Shown here in pieces: positions 1 through 8,472 of a DNA stretch of 39,002 nt. The translations under genes were made by a program, and so were the position numbers. The notes under the pieces are model-generated. The model saw only the letters and a program-made list of their open reading frames with translations, made no database searches and was not told the DNA's origin. The first letter of the stretch is position 1; each line of letters begins with the position of its first letter. The stretch comes from Burkholderiales bacterium. GTDB lineage: Bacteria; Pseudomonadota; Gammaproteobacteria; Burkholderiales; Burkholderiaceae_C. The stretch lies in contig SBFS01000043.1 in NCBI GenBank assembly GCA_006227825.1, positions 1-39,002 on the forward strand, written 5' to 3'.

Positions 1-552
1 GCCGACCTGCAGCAGGTCCGCCAGCTGTTCGAGACCGTGCCCTGGGTGCGCCAGGCCAAGGTTCAGCGCGAGTTCCCCAACCGCCTGAAAGTGACGCTGG
101 AGGAGCACGTACCGGTGGCCTGGTGGGGGCAGCCGGGGTCGGGCCGGCTGGTCAACTCGTTCGGTGAGATCTTTGAGGCCATGCCCGACGACGGCGACGC
201 CCTGCCCGTACTGGCAGGGCCGGCCACCCAGGCCGGCCAGGTCTGGAGCGCCTTCCGCAACCTCCGGCCCGAGCTGGCCCGGATCGACCTGGGCCTGGAG
301 CGGCTCGAGCTCAACGAGCGAGGCAGCTGGCGTGCGCACCTGGACAGCGGTACGCGGGTGGAGCTCGGCCGCGGCAGTCCCGAAGACCTGCTGGAGCGGA
401 CACGGCGCTTCACCGGGACCGTCGCCCAGCTCACACGCCACTATGCCGCCCCCCTGCAGAGCGTCGACCTGCGCTACCCCAACGGCTATGCGCTGCGGCT
501 GCAGGGCGTGAGCACCGTCGACGACGCCGGCACATCAGGAAACACGAGGTAA
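1..552 (+). CDS. ftsQ: FtsQ, cell division protein (C-terminal part)
   Basis: The frame is open from the first base, so the true start and the N-terminal membrane anchor lie outside the window. FtsQ is the bitopic inner-membrane protein that links early and late divisome components through FtsB and FtsL. The visible 183 residues hold the end of the POTRA domain (PWVRQAKVQREFPNRLKVTL, then EEHVPVAWW) and the periplasmic beta domain with YAAPLQSVDLRYPNGYALR near the end. The gene ends 12 nt before ftsA, the normal order ftsQ-ftsA-ftsZ of a division cluster. The identification rests on these motifs plus position; the truncation is caused only by the window edge. Confidence 0.93.
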   Translation, partial: ADLQQVRQLFETVPWVRQAKVQREFPNRLKVTLEEHVPVAWWGQPGSGRLVNSFGEIFEAMPDDGDALPVLAGPATQAGQVWSAFRNLRPELARIDLGLERLELNERGSWRAHLDSGTRVELGRGSPEDLLERTRRFTGTVAQLTRHYAAPLQSVDLRYPNGYALRLQGVSTVDDAGTSGNTR

Positions 553-564
553 CCGAGAACGATC

Positions 565-1794
565 ATGGCCAAGGAATACAAGGATTTGGTGGTCGGACTG
601 GACATCGGCACCGCCAAGATCATGGTGGTGGTCGCCGAAGTCCTGCCCGGCGGCGAGCTCAAGCTCGCCGGCCTGGGCGTGTCGGCCAGCCACGGGCTCA
701 AGCGCGGCGTGGTGGTCAACATCGACGCCACGGTGCAGAGCATCCAGCAGGCCCTCAAGGAAGCCGAGCTGATGGCCGACTGCCGCATCGCCCGGGTCTA
801 CACGGGCATCACCGGCAGCCATGTGCGGGGCATCAATTCCAGCGGCATGGTGGCCATCAAGGACCGGGAGGTGACCCCGGCCGATGTGGCGCGCGTGATC
901 GAGACCGCCAAGGCGATCAACATCTCCACCGACCAGCGCCTGCTGCTGGTCGAGCCGCAGGAGTTCGTGATCGACGGCCAGGAGGTGCGCGAGCCCATCG
1001 GCATGAGCGGCATCCGCCTGGAGGCCAAGGTCCACATCGTCACCGGCGCCCAGAGCGCGGCCGAGAACATCATCAAGTGCGTCCGCCGCTGCGGGCTCGA
1101 GGTCGACCAGCTCATGCTCAACCCGCTGGCCTCCAGCCAGGCGGTGCTGACCGAGGACGAAAAGGACCTGGGGGTGGCGCTGGTGGACATCGGCGCCGGC
1201 ACCACCGACGTGGCCATCTTCGCCGGCGGGGCGATCCGGCACACGGCCGTGATCCCCATCGCCGGCGACCTGATCACCAGCGACATCGCGATGGCGCTGC
1301 GCACGCCGACCAAGGACGCCGAGGACATCAAGGTCGAGAGCGGCTGTGCCAAGCAGCTGCTGGCCGATCCGGACACCCAGGTCGAGGTGCCCGGTCTGGG
1401 CGACCGGGGACCGCGCCTGCTGGGGCGGCAGGCGCTGGCCGGCGTGATCGAGCCCCGGGTCGAAGAGATCTTCTCGCTGGTCCAGCAGGTGGTGCGCGAC
1501 TCCGGCTTCGAGGAAGTGCTGTCCTCCGGCATCGTGCTGACCGGGGGCAGCGCCGTGATGCCGGGCATGGTCGAGCTGGGCGAGGACATCTTCCTCAAGC
1601 CGGTGCGCCGCGGCATGCCCAACTACACCAGTGCCCTGTCCGACATGGTGGCCCAGACCCGCGCGGCCACCGTCATGGGCCTGCTCGAAGAGGCCCGGCT
1701 GGCCCGGGTGCGTGGCCACAAGGTGGCGCAAAAGGCCGGCTCGGTGCAGGGCGCCCTCGACCGTGTGAAGAACTGGTTTGTGAGGACTTTCTGA
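565..1794 (+). CDS. ftsA: FtsA, actin-like divisome protein
   Basis: FtsA tethers FtsZ filaments to the inner membrane and recruits later division proteins. The 409 residues match the usual family length. The N-terminus carries the actin-fold phosphate-1 motif (VGLDIGTAKI, about residues 10-19), the middle has phosphate-2 (LVDIGAGTTDVAIF, about 206-219), and GIVLTGGSAVMPG near residue 323 is the adenosine motif. The C-terminal end, GALDRVKNWFVRTF, reads as the amphipathic membrane-targeting helix. It starts 12 nt after ftsQ without a strong Shine-Dalgarno sequence, so it is probably translated from an ftsQ-ftsA transcript. Confidence 0.97.
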   Translation: MAKEYKDLVVGLDIGTAKIMVVVAEVLPGGELKLAGLGVSASHGLKRGVVVNIDATVQSIQQALKEAELMADCRIARVYTGITGSHVRGINSSGMVAIKDREVTPADVARVIETAKAINISTDQRLLLVEPQEFVIDGQEVREPIGMSGIRLEAKVHIVTGAQSAAENIIKCVRRCGLEVDQLMLNPLASSQAVLTEDEKDLGVALVDIGAGTTDVAIFAGGAIRHTAVIPIAGDLITSDIAMALRTPTKDAEDIKVESGCAKQLLADPDTQVEVPGLGDRGPRLLGRQALAGVIEPRVEEIFSLVQQVVRDSGFEEVLSSGIVLTGGSAVMPGMVELGEDIFLKPVRRGMPNYTSALSDMVAQTRAATVMGLLEEARLARVRGHKVAQKAGSVQGALDRVKNWFVRTF

Positions 1795-2055
1795 TGAAGA
1801 ACCTGTCCCGGGTCGCGCCGGCTACCGTGTCCGCTCCCGCGCCAGGGAGGCGGCCGCCGCCGACCGGCGGGCCGGTCTCCCCCGCCGGCTCCGGCCCCCG
1901 CTGCCGGCCCCGGGTCCGATGTCGGGTCCGATGTCGGGTCTGCACCGGACCCCCCTGGAGCCGGACGCCGGCATCCACCGCACCGTTTTTCGCATCCGCA
2001 TCATTTTTTTCGCATCACATCGCGTCCCGCCAGGGCGCCAACACAGGAGGTCAGC
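1795..2055 (+). other. ftsA-ftsZ spacer with 12-bp tandem repeat
   Basis: This 261-nt spacer holds no convincing gene. It contains two perfect head-to-tail copies of GGGTCCGATGTC (1912-1923 and 1924-1935) followed by a decaying third copy, then a short AT-richer stretch with repeated CGCATC words around 1990-2030. The spacer is long enough to hold a dedicated ftsZ promoter, but I cannot point to a clear -35/-10 pair. Confidence 0.6.
2045..2050 (+). promoter_or_regulatory. Strong Shine-Dalgarno of ftsZ
   Basis: AGGAGG stands 5 nt before the ftsZ ATG. It is the best Shine-Dalgarno match in the window, fits the very high expression expected of FtsZ, and fixes the start at 2056. Confidence 0.9.
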
Positions 2056-3264
2056 ATGAGCATCGAAATGATTGAAGTCGAGGAATTCAACCTGGGCACC
2101 CAGATCAAGGTCATCGGCGTGGGCGGGGGCGGCGGCAACGCCGTCCAGCACATGATCGAGCGCCAGGTGCAGGGGGTGGAGTTCATCTGCGCCAACACCG
2201 ACGCCCAGTCGCTCACCCGCAGCGCGGCCCACAAGACCATCCAGCTCGGTGTCACCGGCCTGGGGGCCGGCAGCAAGCCGGAGAAGGGCCGCGAGGCGGC
2301 CGAATCGGCGGTCGACGACATCCGGGCCGCCATCGACGGCGCGCACATGCTGTTCATCACGGCCGGCATGGGGGGTGGCACCGGCACCGGCGCCGCGCCC
2401 GTGATCGCCCGGGTGGCCAAGGAGATGGGCATCCTGACGGTGGGCGTGGTCACCAAGCCCTTCGACTGGGAGGGTGGCCGCCGCATGACCAATGCCGACC
2501 AGGGTCTGAGTGAGCTCGAGGCCAATGTCGACTCCCTGATCGTGGTGCTCAACGAGAAGCTGCTGGAAGTGCTGGGGGACGACATCACACAGGACGAGGC
2601 CTTCGCCCATGCCAACGATGTGCTCAAGAACGCGGTCGGCGGCATCGCCGAGATCATCAACGAATACGGCAACGTGAACGTCGACTTCGAGGACGTGCGC
2701 ACTGTCATGGGCGAGCCCGGCAAGGCGATGATGGGCACCGCGGTGGCCTCTGGCCCGGACCGTGCCCGCATCGCCGCCGAGCAGGCCGTCGCCTGTCCGC
2801 TGCTCGAGGGCATCGATCTCTCGGGCGCCAAGGGCGTGCTGGTGCTGGTGACCGCTGCCAAGGGATCGCTCAAGCTGTCGGAGTCCAAGCTGGCCATGAA
2901 CACCATCCGTGCCTATGCCTCGCCGGACGCGCACGTCATCTATGGCGCCGCCTACGACGACAGCCTGGGTGACGAGATGCGTGTCACCGTGGTCGCCACC
3001 GGCCTGTCCCGCCAGGGCGCACGCCGCTCGGCGCCGCCCCTGCAGGTGCTGCGCACCGGCACCGACAACGCGCCGATCGCCATGGCCCATGGCCCGGCGG
3101 CAGGCAACCCGACCGCAGCGGCACAGCCCGACTACCACTCGATGGCGGTGCCCAGCGTGTGGCGTACCAACCGCACGCAGGCTGCGGCCAAGGTCGATGC
3201 CTTGTCCTCCGGCGGCATGGACGACTTCGAGATCCCGGCATTCCTGCGCAAGCAGGCCGACTGA
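2056..3264 (+). CDS. ftsZ: FtsZ, tubulin-like division GTPase
   Basis: FtsZ polymerises into the cytokinetic ring. All key parts are present in 402 residues: the glycine-rich GVGGGGGNAV (about 21-30), the tubulin signature GGGTGTG (106-112) that binds GTP, and the T7 loop NVDFEDVRTVM (207-217), whose aspartates 210 and 213 complete the GTPase site of the adjoining subunit. A variable linker of roughly 60 residues follows. The C-terminal DDFEIPAFLRKQAD is the conserved peptide that binds FtsA and other partners. The start is fixed by a strong Shine-Dalgarno sequence. The 261-nt gap from ftsA suggests extra regulation at this point. Confidence 0.99.
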   Translation: MSIEMIEVEEFNLGTQIKVIGVGGGGGNAVQHMIERQVQGVEFICANTDAQSLTRSAAHKTIQLGVTGLGAGSKPEKGREAAESAVDDIRAAIDGAHMLFITAGMGGGTGTGAAPVIARVAKEMGILTVGVVTKPFDWEGGRRMTNADQGLSELEANVDSLIVVLNEKLLEVLGDDITQDEAFAHANDVLKNAVGGIAEIINEYGNVNVDFEDVRTVMGEPGKAMMGTAVASGPDRARIAAEQAVACPLLEGIDLSGAKGVLVLVTAAKGSLKLSESKLAMNTIRAYASPDAHVIYGAAYDDSLGDEMRVTVVATGLSRQGARRSAPPLQVLRTGTDNAPIAMAHGPAAGNPTAAAQPDYHSMAVPSVWRTNRTQAAAKVDALSSGGMDDFEIPAFLRKQAD

Positions 3265-3283
3265 AGGTGCCTGCCCCGTCGCG

Positions 3284-3312
3284 GGCGCCGTCCTCCGGTC
3301 GGAGGCGGCGCC
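3284..3312 (+). other. GC-rich hairpin after ftsZ
   Basis: GGCGCCG-T-CCTCC (3284-3296) pairs with GGAGG-CGGCGCC (3301-3312), giving 12 base pairs with one bulged T and a GGTC loop, 19 nt after the ftsZ stop. No T-tract follows, so it is not a normal intrinsic terminator. It may protect the ftsZ mRNA 3' end or cause pausing; that role is inferred. Confidence 0.55.
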
Positions 3313-3397
3313 CCCGCTGGCGGACCCGCAGCTCCGAATGGGGCGCCGGCTATGGCGGTCATAGCGGGCAAGATCACCACGGGGCGACCCGAAAACC

Positions 3398-3403
3398 TAG
3401 AAT
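3398..3403 (+). promoter_or_regulatory. -10 box of lpxC, predicted leaderless
   Basis: TAGAAT lies 6 nt before the lpxC ATG and no Shine-Dalgarno sequence is present. Transcription would start at or next to the A of the ATG. No good -35 element is visible. Confidence 0.55.
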
Positions 3404-3409
3404 GGCACC

Positions 3410-4333
3410 ATGGTTTCGCAACGCACCCTCAAGTCCCTGACCAAGGCGGTCGGCGTCGGCCTGCACAGCGGACAGCGGGTCGAGCTGACGTTGCGACCCG
3501 CTGCACCGGACACGGGCATCGTGTTCCGGCGCGTCGACCTGCCCGAGCCGGTGGAGATTCCCGTCAACGCCCGTTCGGTCACCGACACCCGGCTGGCTTC
3601 CACCATCTCCAACGGTGATGTCAAGGTGCACACCATCGAGCACCTGATGAGCGCCTGTGCCGGCCTCGGACTGGACAACCTGTATGTCGACATCACGGCC
3701 GAAGAGGTGCCCATCCTCGACGGTTCGGCGGCCTCTTTCGTCTACCTGCTCCAGAGCGCCGGCATCGTGCACCAGCCTGCGCCCAGGCGATTCGTGCGCG
3801 TGCTGCGGCCCGTGGAGGTGCGTGAGGGAACCGGAGCCCAGCTCAAGTGGGCCCGCCTGGAGCCCTACCACGGCTACCGCCTGAGCTTCGAGATCGAGTT
3901 CGATCATCCGGCGGTCAATTCCACCGGCCAGCGGGTCGAGTTCGACTTCGGCAGCGGCCGGTATGCTCGCGAGATCGCGCGCGCGCGCACCTTCGGCTTC
4001 ACCCGTGACGTCGAGATGATGCGCTCGCACGGCCTGGCGCTGGGAGGGGGGCTGGACAATGCCATCGTCATGGACGATGTCAGGGTCCTCAATGCCGACG
4101 GCCTGCGTTACCAGGACGAGTTCGTCAAGCACAAGATCCTGGACGCCATCGGTGACCTCTACATCCTGGGACGGCCGCTGCTGGCGGCCTACAGCGCATT
4201 TCGTTCGGGCCACGCGCTGAACAACCAGCTGCTGCGTGCCCTGCTGGAGCAGCCCGACGCCTGGGAGGAGGTCGTCTTCAACCAGGACCGCGAGGCACCG
4301 CGTGGCTTCGCCGAGCTGGCGCCGGCCTGGTGA
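3410..4333 (+). CDS. lpxC: LpxC, UDP-3-O-acyl-GlcNAc deacetylase
   Basis: LpxC removes the acetyl group from UDP-3-O-acyl-N-acetylglucosamine, the committed step of lipid A synthesis. The protein has 307 residues, the usual length. The zinc ligands are visible as His78 in HTIEH, with catalytic Glu77 beside it, and as His241 and Asp245 in [10 protein letters not shown]. The general-acid His268 is in SGHALNNQ. The N-terminal [16 protein letters not shown] is characteristic. The gene closes the division cluster as in many proteobacteria. It has its own -10 hexamer but no Shine-Dalgarno, so it may be read from a leaderless mRNA as well as from ftsZ readthrough. Confidence 0.98.
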   Translation: MVSQRTLKSLTKAVGVGLHSGQRVELTLRPAAPDTGIVFRRVDLPEPVEIPVNARSVTDTRLASTISNGDVKVHTIEHLMSACAGLGLDNLYVDITAEEVPILDGSAASFVYLLQSAGIVHQPAPRRFVRVLRPVEVREGTGAQLKWARLEPYHGYRLSFEIEFDHPAVNSTGQRVEFDFGSGRYAREIARARTFGFTRDVEMMRSHGLALGGGLDNAIVMDDVRVLNADGLRYQDEFVKHKILDAIGDLYILGRPLLAAYSAFRSGHALNNQLLRALLEQPDAWEEVVFNQDREAPRGFAELAPAW

Positions 4334-4337
4334 GCCG

Positions 4338-4514
4338 ATGCTGCTTTTCCGCCTGGCAATCTTCCTGCTGCTGCTGGCCGCCGGTGTCTGCTTCGCCTTC
4401 TACATCGGCACCGGGCAGGCGCGCTACCGGCAATGGGGTCTGGTGATCCTGAAGTGGACCGTGCTGGCGGCGCTGGGCTTCTTCGCGGTGCTGGCCTTCG
4501 AGCGCCTGCTCTGA
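4338..4514 (+). CDS. Small two-helix membrane protein
   Basis: A 58-residue protein starts 4 nt after the lpxC stop, so it is probably co-transcribed and translationally coupled. It has two hydrophobic segments, about residues 3-22 and 36-55, separated by a short loop GTGQARYRQWG. This is a helical-hairpin topology with charged residues in the loop. I recognise no named family. Its position right after lpxC suggests, but does not prove, a role at the envelope. It converges on ruvC with 29 nt between the stops. Confidence 0.75.
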   Translation: MLLFRLAIFLLLLAAGVCFAFYIGTGQARYRQWGLVILKWTVLAALGFFAVLAFERLL

Positions 4515-4543
4515 ACCTCTCGCCGCCTCCTGCGCGGCTCCGC

Positions 4544-5092
4544 TCAGTAGTGGCGACCGCCCTTGTAGGCTGCGTGGGTGCGCGCCTGCAGGCGCCCGAC
4601 GCGCTCGATGGCGGCGGCCGTGCGGCTGACCTGGGCGTGGGTGATGCACAGTCCGAGCGCGTCGGCCGCGTCCTTGCCGGGCAGGCCGGGCAGCTGCAGC
4701 AGGCGGCGCACCATCTCCTGTATCTGGGGTTTGGTGGCCCGCCCGTGGCCGGCCACCGCCTTCTTGAGCTGCAGGGCCGTGTACTCGGCCACCGGCAGCC
4801 CGCTGGCCACGAGCGCGGTCAGGCAGCTGCCACGGGCCTGCCCCAGCAGCAGCGTCGCCTGCGGATTGACGTTCACGAACACGATCTCGCAAACGGCCAC
4901 GGTCGGCTGGTAGCGCGAGACCACCTCGGTGATGCCGTCGAACAGCACCTTCAGGCGTTCGGGCAGCAGGGCGCCGTCCCTGGGACTGGTGCGGATGGTC
5001 CCGCTGGCGACGTAGTGCATGCGCGGTCCGTCGGTGTCGATGACGCCAAAGCCCGCGCACTGGAGTCCCGGATCGATGCCAAGAATGCGCAT
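4544..5092 (-). CDS. ruvC: RuvC, Holliday junction resolvase
   Basis: RuvC is the dimeric endonuclease that cuts Holliday junctions after RuvAB branch migration. With the start at the ATG of MRILGIDPG the protein has 182 residues, close to the family norm. The acidic active site is visible as Asp7 (GIDPG), Glu69 (VCEIVF), Asp141 and Asp144 (KDAADAL). The signature [14 protein letters not shown] follows Glu69. An upstream in-frame start would add 22 residues inside the previous gene and is unlikely. It is the last gene of the minus-strand run, starting 4 nt after the CDP-diglyceride synthase-like gene. ruvA and ruvB are not in the window. Confidence 0.96.
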   Translation of the reverse strand: MRILGIDPGLQCAGFGVIDTDGPRMHYVASGTIRTSPRDGALLPERLKVLFDGITEVVSRYQPTVAVCEIVFVNVNPQATLLLGQARGSCLTALVASGLPVAEYTALQLKKAVAGHGRATKPQIQEMVRRLLQLPGLPGKDAADALGLCITHAQVSRTAAAIERVGRLQARTHAAYKGGRHY

Positions 5093-5096
5093 GGTG

Positions 5097-6089
5097 TCAG
5101 CCCTGCAGGGACCAGCGGACAGCGTGGAAAAACACCGGAGCGGCAAAACACAGCGCATCGGTCCGGTCCAGCAGGCCGCTGGCGCCGGTCAGCGAACGGC
5201 TGGCTGCACCCCAGTTCGTCACGCCACGGTCGCGCTTGATGGCCTTCATCACCAGATGGCCCAGGGAGCCCGCGACGCAGGCCAGCAGCGCCATCAGCAG
5301 CGCCATGAGCGGAGGGAACGGTGTCAGTCCCGCCAGCGCGACGCCCAGGAGGCTTCCGGCCAGCAGGCCCCAGCCCCAGCTGCGCCAGCCGAAGCCGCTG
5401 CTGATCCCGGGGACCGCGGGACGGTGCTGCCCACGGGCGCTCAGGTGCTGCACGAGCATGCAGGTCTGCACCACCAGCACCAGGAAGAAGACCAGGAAGG
5501 CCTCGCGACCCGTCAGCCGCGGTGCGTCGATCATCATCAGGGCGGGAACGTGGCTCATGCCGTACACGCAGACCATGATGCCCCACTGAAGCTTGGCGTT
5601 GCGTTCCAGGAAGCGCTGCGCATCGTTGCCGAAGGCGCTGACCACCGCCACGCCGAGAAAGGCGTAGACGGGTATGAACACGGTGAACAGGTCGAAGTGC
5701 CGCGTCCAGACCAGCAGGTACTGGAACGGCAGGATGGCGAAGAAGGCCAGCAGCAGGCTGCGGTGATCCCCACGGCGGGTGGGCGAGAGGCTGATGAACT
5801 CCCGCAGGATCAGGAAGGACACCAGCGCAAACAGCAGGGTGGCCATGCCGTCGCCCAGGGCCCAGGCGATCCAGAAAACCACGGCCATGATCCAGGAGCT
5901 GCGCAGCAGGACGCGAAGATCCTCCTGCAGCCGCAGGCGCGCCGACGGACTTCCCGATGCCGTGTCCCCGGCATCGCGCAGGGACCACAGCAGGAACGCG
6001 ATGCTGGCCGTTGCCAGCAGCCCGAACAGCAGGACGAACAGCAGGCCGACCTGGTCCGGGGGCGAGAGGCTGCGCATGAAGGAGACCAT
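5097..6089 (-). CDS. CdsA/YnbB-like phosphatidate cytidylyltransferase
   Basis: This is a 330-residue integral membrane protein with about eight hydrophobic helices. It resembles CTP:phosphatidate cytidylyltransferases, which make CDP-diacylglycerol for phospholipid synthesis. The C-terminal family signature is recognisable but altered: [11 protein letters not shown], then [15 protein letters not shown] and AAPVFFH. Classical CdsA has KDWG and an HGG just before the LDR-D segment, and both differ here, so this looks like the YnbB-type branch. Its ATG overlaps the TGA of the acyltransferase gene by one base (TGATG), so the two are translationally coupled. The pair suggests acylation to phosphatidate followed by CTP activation. 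Activity itself is inferred. Confidence 0.82.
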   Translation of the reverse strand: MVSFMRSLSPPDQVGLLFVLLFGLLATASIAFLLWSLRDAGDTASGSPSARLRLQEDLRVLLRSSWIMAVVFWIAWALGDGMATLLFALVSFLILREFISLSPTRRGDHRSLLLAFFAILPFQYLLVWTRHFDLFTVFIPVYAFLGVAVVSAFGNDAQRFLERNAKLQWGIMVCVYGMSHVPALMMIDAPRLTGREAFLVFFLVLVVQTCMLVQHLSARGQHRPAVPGISSGFGWRSWGWGLLAGSLLGVALAGLTPFPPLMALLMALLACVAGSLGHLVMKAIKRDRGVTNWGAASRSLTGASGLLDRTDALCFAAPVFFHAVRWSLQG

Positions 6090-6706
6090 CAGACCTCCCT
6101 CAGCGCCATGACGGCCTCGCGGGCTCGCCGCAGGAAATCGGCGCGTTCCTCTTCGGCACCCAGCACCACCGGTTCGCCGAAGGTGACCGAACAGAGCACC
6201 GGCACCGGGAGAACCTCGCCCTTGGGCATCACCCGCTGCACGTTGTGGATCCAGGTCGGCACCAGCACGACATCCGGGAACCGCCGGGCAAGGTTGTAGA
6301 GTCCCGACTTGAAGGGCTGCGGGTCCTCGTCGAACCCCCGGGTGCCTTCCGGAAACAGGATCAGCGAGTCTCCGCTTTCGAGTGCGTCGATCAGGGGCTG
6401 CAGGGGGTCCTCGTCACCGCGCCGTTCGCGGTCGACATAGACCGCGTTGAACACCGCGGTGGTGATCCATTGGCGGAACCGGGAGGCCGTCCAGTAGTCG
6501 CGCGCGGCGATCGGACGGGTGATGCTGCGCAGCGAGCGTGGCAGGGCGGCCCAGATCAGCACCAGGTCGGCGTGGCTCTGGTGGTTGGCAAAGTAGATGC
6601 GCTGCTCGGCCTTGGGCGGGCAGCCGTGCCAGCGTGCCTGGGCGCCGGTCAGCAGGCGCACGATGCCCAGAAGCAGGGTGCCGGCCATGGCCGCGCGCCA
6701 GTTCAC
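6089..6706 (-). CDS. PlsC-like 1-acyl-glycerol-3-phosphate acyltransferase
   Basis: A 205-residue membrane-associated acyltransferase of the PlsC/LPLAT family, expected to transfer an acyl chain to a lysophospholipid. The catalytic HX4D box is visible as NHQSHAD (about residues 41-47), and the phosphate-binding block as LFPEGTRGF (about 117-125). A hydrophobic stretch at the N-terminus probably anchors it to the inner membrane. It starts 10 nt after mtgA and its stop overlaps the start of the CdsA-like gene, so it belongs to the same operon. The substrate is not fixed by the sequence. It could be a second lysophosphatidic acid acyltransferase rather than the housekeeping PlsC. Confidence 0.88.
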   Translation of the reverse strand: MNWRAAMAGTLLLGIVRLLTGAQARWHGCPPKAEQRIYFANHQSHADLVLIWAALPRSLRSITRPIAARDYWTASRFRQWITTAVFNAVYVDRERRGDEDPLQPLIDALESGDSLILFPEGTRGFDEDPQPFKSGLYNLARRFPDVVLVPTWIHNVQRVMPKGEVLPVPVLCSVTFGEPVVLGAEEERADFLRRAREAVMALREV

Positions 6707-6716
6707 AGGGGCCTCC

Positions 6717-7460
6717 TCACGGCAGTTCCACCGCGCCCATGCGCGCGACGATGGTGCGCGTGCGGCTGGCCAGGTAGGCCGAACCCTGGCGGGCCTCGAA
6801 AAAGCGCGGAGCGGGCAGCATGACCGCCAGGCGGGCTGCCTCGTGCGCGTTGAGCTGCCGCGCCGATTTCCTGAAGTAGCGCTGGGCGGCGGCCTCGGCG
6901 CCGAACACGCCCTCGCCCCATTCGACGCTGTTCAGGTAGATCTCCAGGATGCGTCCCTTGTCGAGCAGACCTTCGAGCATCAGGGCCAGCACCAGCTCCT
7001 GGCCCTTGCGCACCAGGGTGCGCTCGCCCGAGAGCAGCAGGTTCTTGGCCAGTTGCTGCGTGATGGTGGAGCCGCCGACCACTCGGACCGGCCGCGCCAC
7101 GGCCGATTGCCGCTGGGCCCTGCGGCTGGCCTGCTCCTTGCGCTCCCGGTTGCGCTCCCAGGCCGACTCGATCGCCTGCCAGTCGACTCCGGCATGGTGC
7201 ACGAAGCCGGCATCTTCCGAGGCGATGACCGCCCGTTGCAGGTGCACGCTGATCCGCTCGCGCGGCACCCACCGGGAGGACCAGCGCCAGTCGCCTTCAC
7301 CGCTGGCGGTGCGCAGCGCGATGCGCCAGGCTTCGGAGCGCATGAAACTGGTGCTCTGCGGGTTCAGGGTCACCATCAGGGCGATGCGCAGCAGAAAGGC
7401 CAGTTGCAGCGCCAGCAGCGCCAGCATCACCCAGAACATCCAGCGGGCAAGTGATCTCAT
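6717..7460 (-). CDS. mtgA: MtgA, monofunctional peptidoglycan glycosyltransferase
   Basis: MtgA is a GT51 enzyme that polymerises lipid II into glycan strands without a transpeptidase domain. I chose the ATG that gives MRSLARWMFWVM, because the membrane anchor (about residues 7-30) starts there; another start 18 codons upstream would overlap the TonB-like gene. The resulting 247 residues fit the family. Visible GT51 motifs are VIASEDAGF with the catalytic glutamate (about residue 83), GGSTITQQLAKNL, and EIYLNSVEWGEGVFGAEAAA. It lies 37 nt after the TonB-like gene and 10 nt before the acyltransferase. Confidence 0.95.
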   Translation of the reverse strand: MRSLARWMFWVMLALLALQLAFLLRIALMVTLNPQSTSFMRSEAWRIALRTASGEGDWRWSSRWVPRERISVHLQRAVIASEDAGFVHHAGVDWQAIESAWERNRERKEQASRRAQRQSAVARPVRVVGGSTITQQLAKNLLLSGERTLVRKGQELVLALMLEGLLDKGRILEIYLNSVEWGEGVFGAEAAAQRYFRKSARQLNAHEAARLAVMLPAPRFFEARQGSAYLASRTRTIVARMGAVELP

Positions 7461-7497
7461 GCGGTCTCGGGTGACGGCCGGTGGCGCACGGGTGGGC

Positions 7498-8373
7498 TCA
7501 GGGCTGCTGCGCACTCATCTGGGTGCGCAGGCCCTCGTCGCGGGTGAAGCGGAAGCGCGAGACGACCACGATCTGGTCGGCCTGCCTGCGCATGGCGTCG
7601 CTGAAGCGGCCGAAGGACAGTCCGCGCACGATGGCCTGCGCGCGCCGGTCCAGCGTCGCGATGCCCGACCCCTGCACCACTTCGGTCTCCAGCACCTCGC
7701 CGGTGTGGTTGACTGTCATGATCATGGTCAGCTCGCCGTACAGCTTGCGGCCATTGGCTTCCGGGAAGTTGCGGGTGCCCCGGTCCTCGATCTTGCGCCG
7801 CAGCTCGTCGTAGTAGAGCGCGTAGACCTCCTCGCGCGTGGCCGGGCTGATGTAGCGCTTCTTGGGGCGGGCGTTTTCCTCGTTGATGCGCTTCTCGATC
7901 TCGGCCAGCAGCTTGACCAGCGCCCGACGCTGCTGTTCCCTCTCGATGGCCTCCCGGCTGGGGTTGGCCGCCTCCAGATCCGGCGCGGGCATGCTGGCAA
8001 GCCGGCGCCTGACTTCCAGCAGGACGCGTTCCTGCTGTTCCCGCAGCGCCTGCAGCTGGCGTTGCTGGTCCTCCTCCACCGTGTCGCCGAGCCGGGCGAT
8101 CGCGGTCGGCGGCAGCGGCGAGGTGGCCCGTCCCTTCTCGGCATCGCCACCGCCGGCCAGTGAAGCCTGCGCAATGGCCGTTGCCCGGTCGGGCCGCTCG
8201 TCGCTGCGGGCGTTGACCAGGATGACCTCCAGCGGGGTGTCCTGGAAGACGCGGTTGAAGCCTTCGGGGTGGACGAAACGGACCGTCAGCAGCGCCGCAT
8301 GCACGGCCAGGGAGATGCCCAGGGCCAGTTGCAGCGTCGTCAGTTGCCTCAGGAAGGTGGCCATCGCGTTCAC
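7498..8373 (-). CDS. TonB-family C-terminal domain protein
   Basis: This 291-residue protein has one N-terminal membrane helix (about residues 13-30), a long charged and probably helical middle (VEEDQQRQLQALREQQ, IEREQQRRALVKLLAEIE), and a C-terminal TonB-like domain (KLYGELTMIMTVNHTGEVLETEVV through VSRFRF). Such proteins span the periplasm from the inner membrane. No exbB or exbD is nearby, and its place before mtgA suggests an envelope role rather than standard iron uptake, which is inference. I chose the GTG start at 8373 because a GATAAT box lies exactly 6 nt before it, the spacing seen at other leaderless starts here. An ATG at 8364, three codons later, is the alternative. Confidence 0.85.
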   Translation of the reverse strand: MNAMATFLRQLTTLQLALGISLAVHAALLTVRFVHPEGFNRVFQDTPLEVILVNARSDERPDRATAIAQASLAGGGDAEKGRATSPLPPTAIARLGDTVEEDQQRQLQALREQQERVLLEVRRRLASMPAPDLEAANPSREAIEREQQRRALVKLLAEIEKRINEENARPKKRYISPATREEVYALYYDELRRKIEDRGTRNFPEANGRKLYGELTMIMTVNHTGEVLETEVVQGSGIATLDRRAQAIVRGLSFGRFSDAMRRQADQIVVVSRFRFTRDEGLRTQMSAQQP

Positions 8374-8379
8374 GCGACG

Positions 8380-8385
8380 ATTATC
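8380..8385 (-). promoter_or_regulatory. -10 box of the TonB-like/mtgA/ruvC operon
   Basis: On the minus strand GATAAT lies 6 nt before a GTG codon (8373). The spacing matches other predicted leaderless starts and makes GTG the favoured start. It would drive the five-gene run down to ruvC. Confidence 0.5.
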
Positions 8386-8472
8386 CCCGCGCCGGTCCTT
8401 CGGCGCCCGGCTGCGGGCATCGGATGGACGGTTGGCTCGGCGTGCACCCATGGCGGTCGGTCGGCTCCAGGC

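Noticed and set aside
1077-2075. An open frame running from ftsA into the ftsA-ftsZ spacer
   Set aside because: It is an out-of-frame shadow of ftsA that continues by chance; the spacer part is low-complexity Pro/Arg/Gly.
3284-3312. Hairpin after ftsZ as an intrinsic terminator
   Set aside because: The stem is strong but no T-tract follows, so I list it only as a hairpin.
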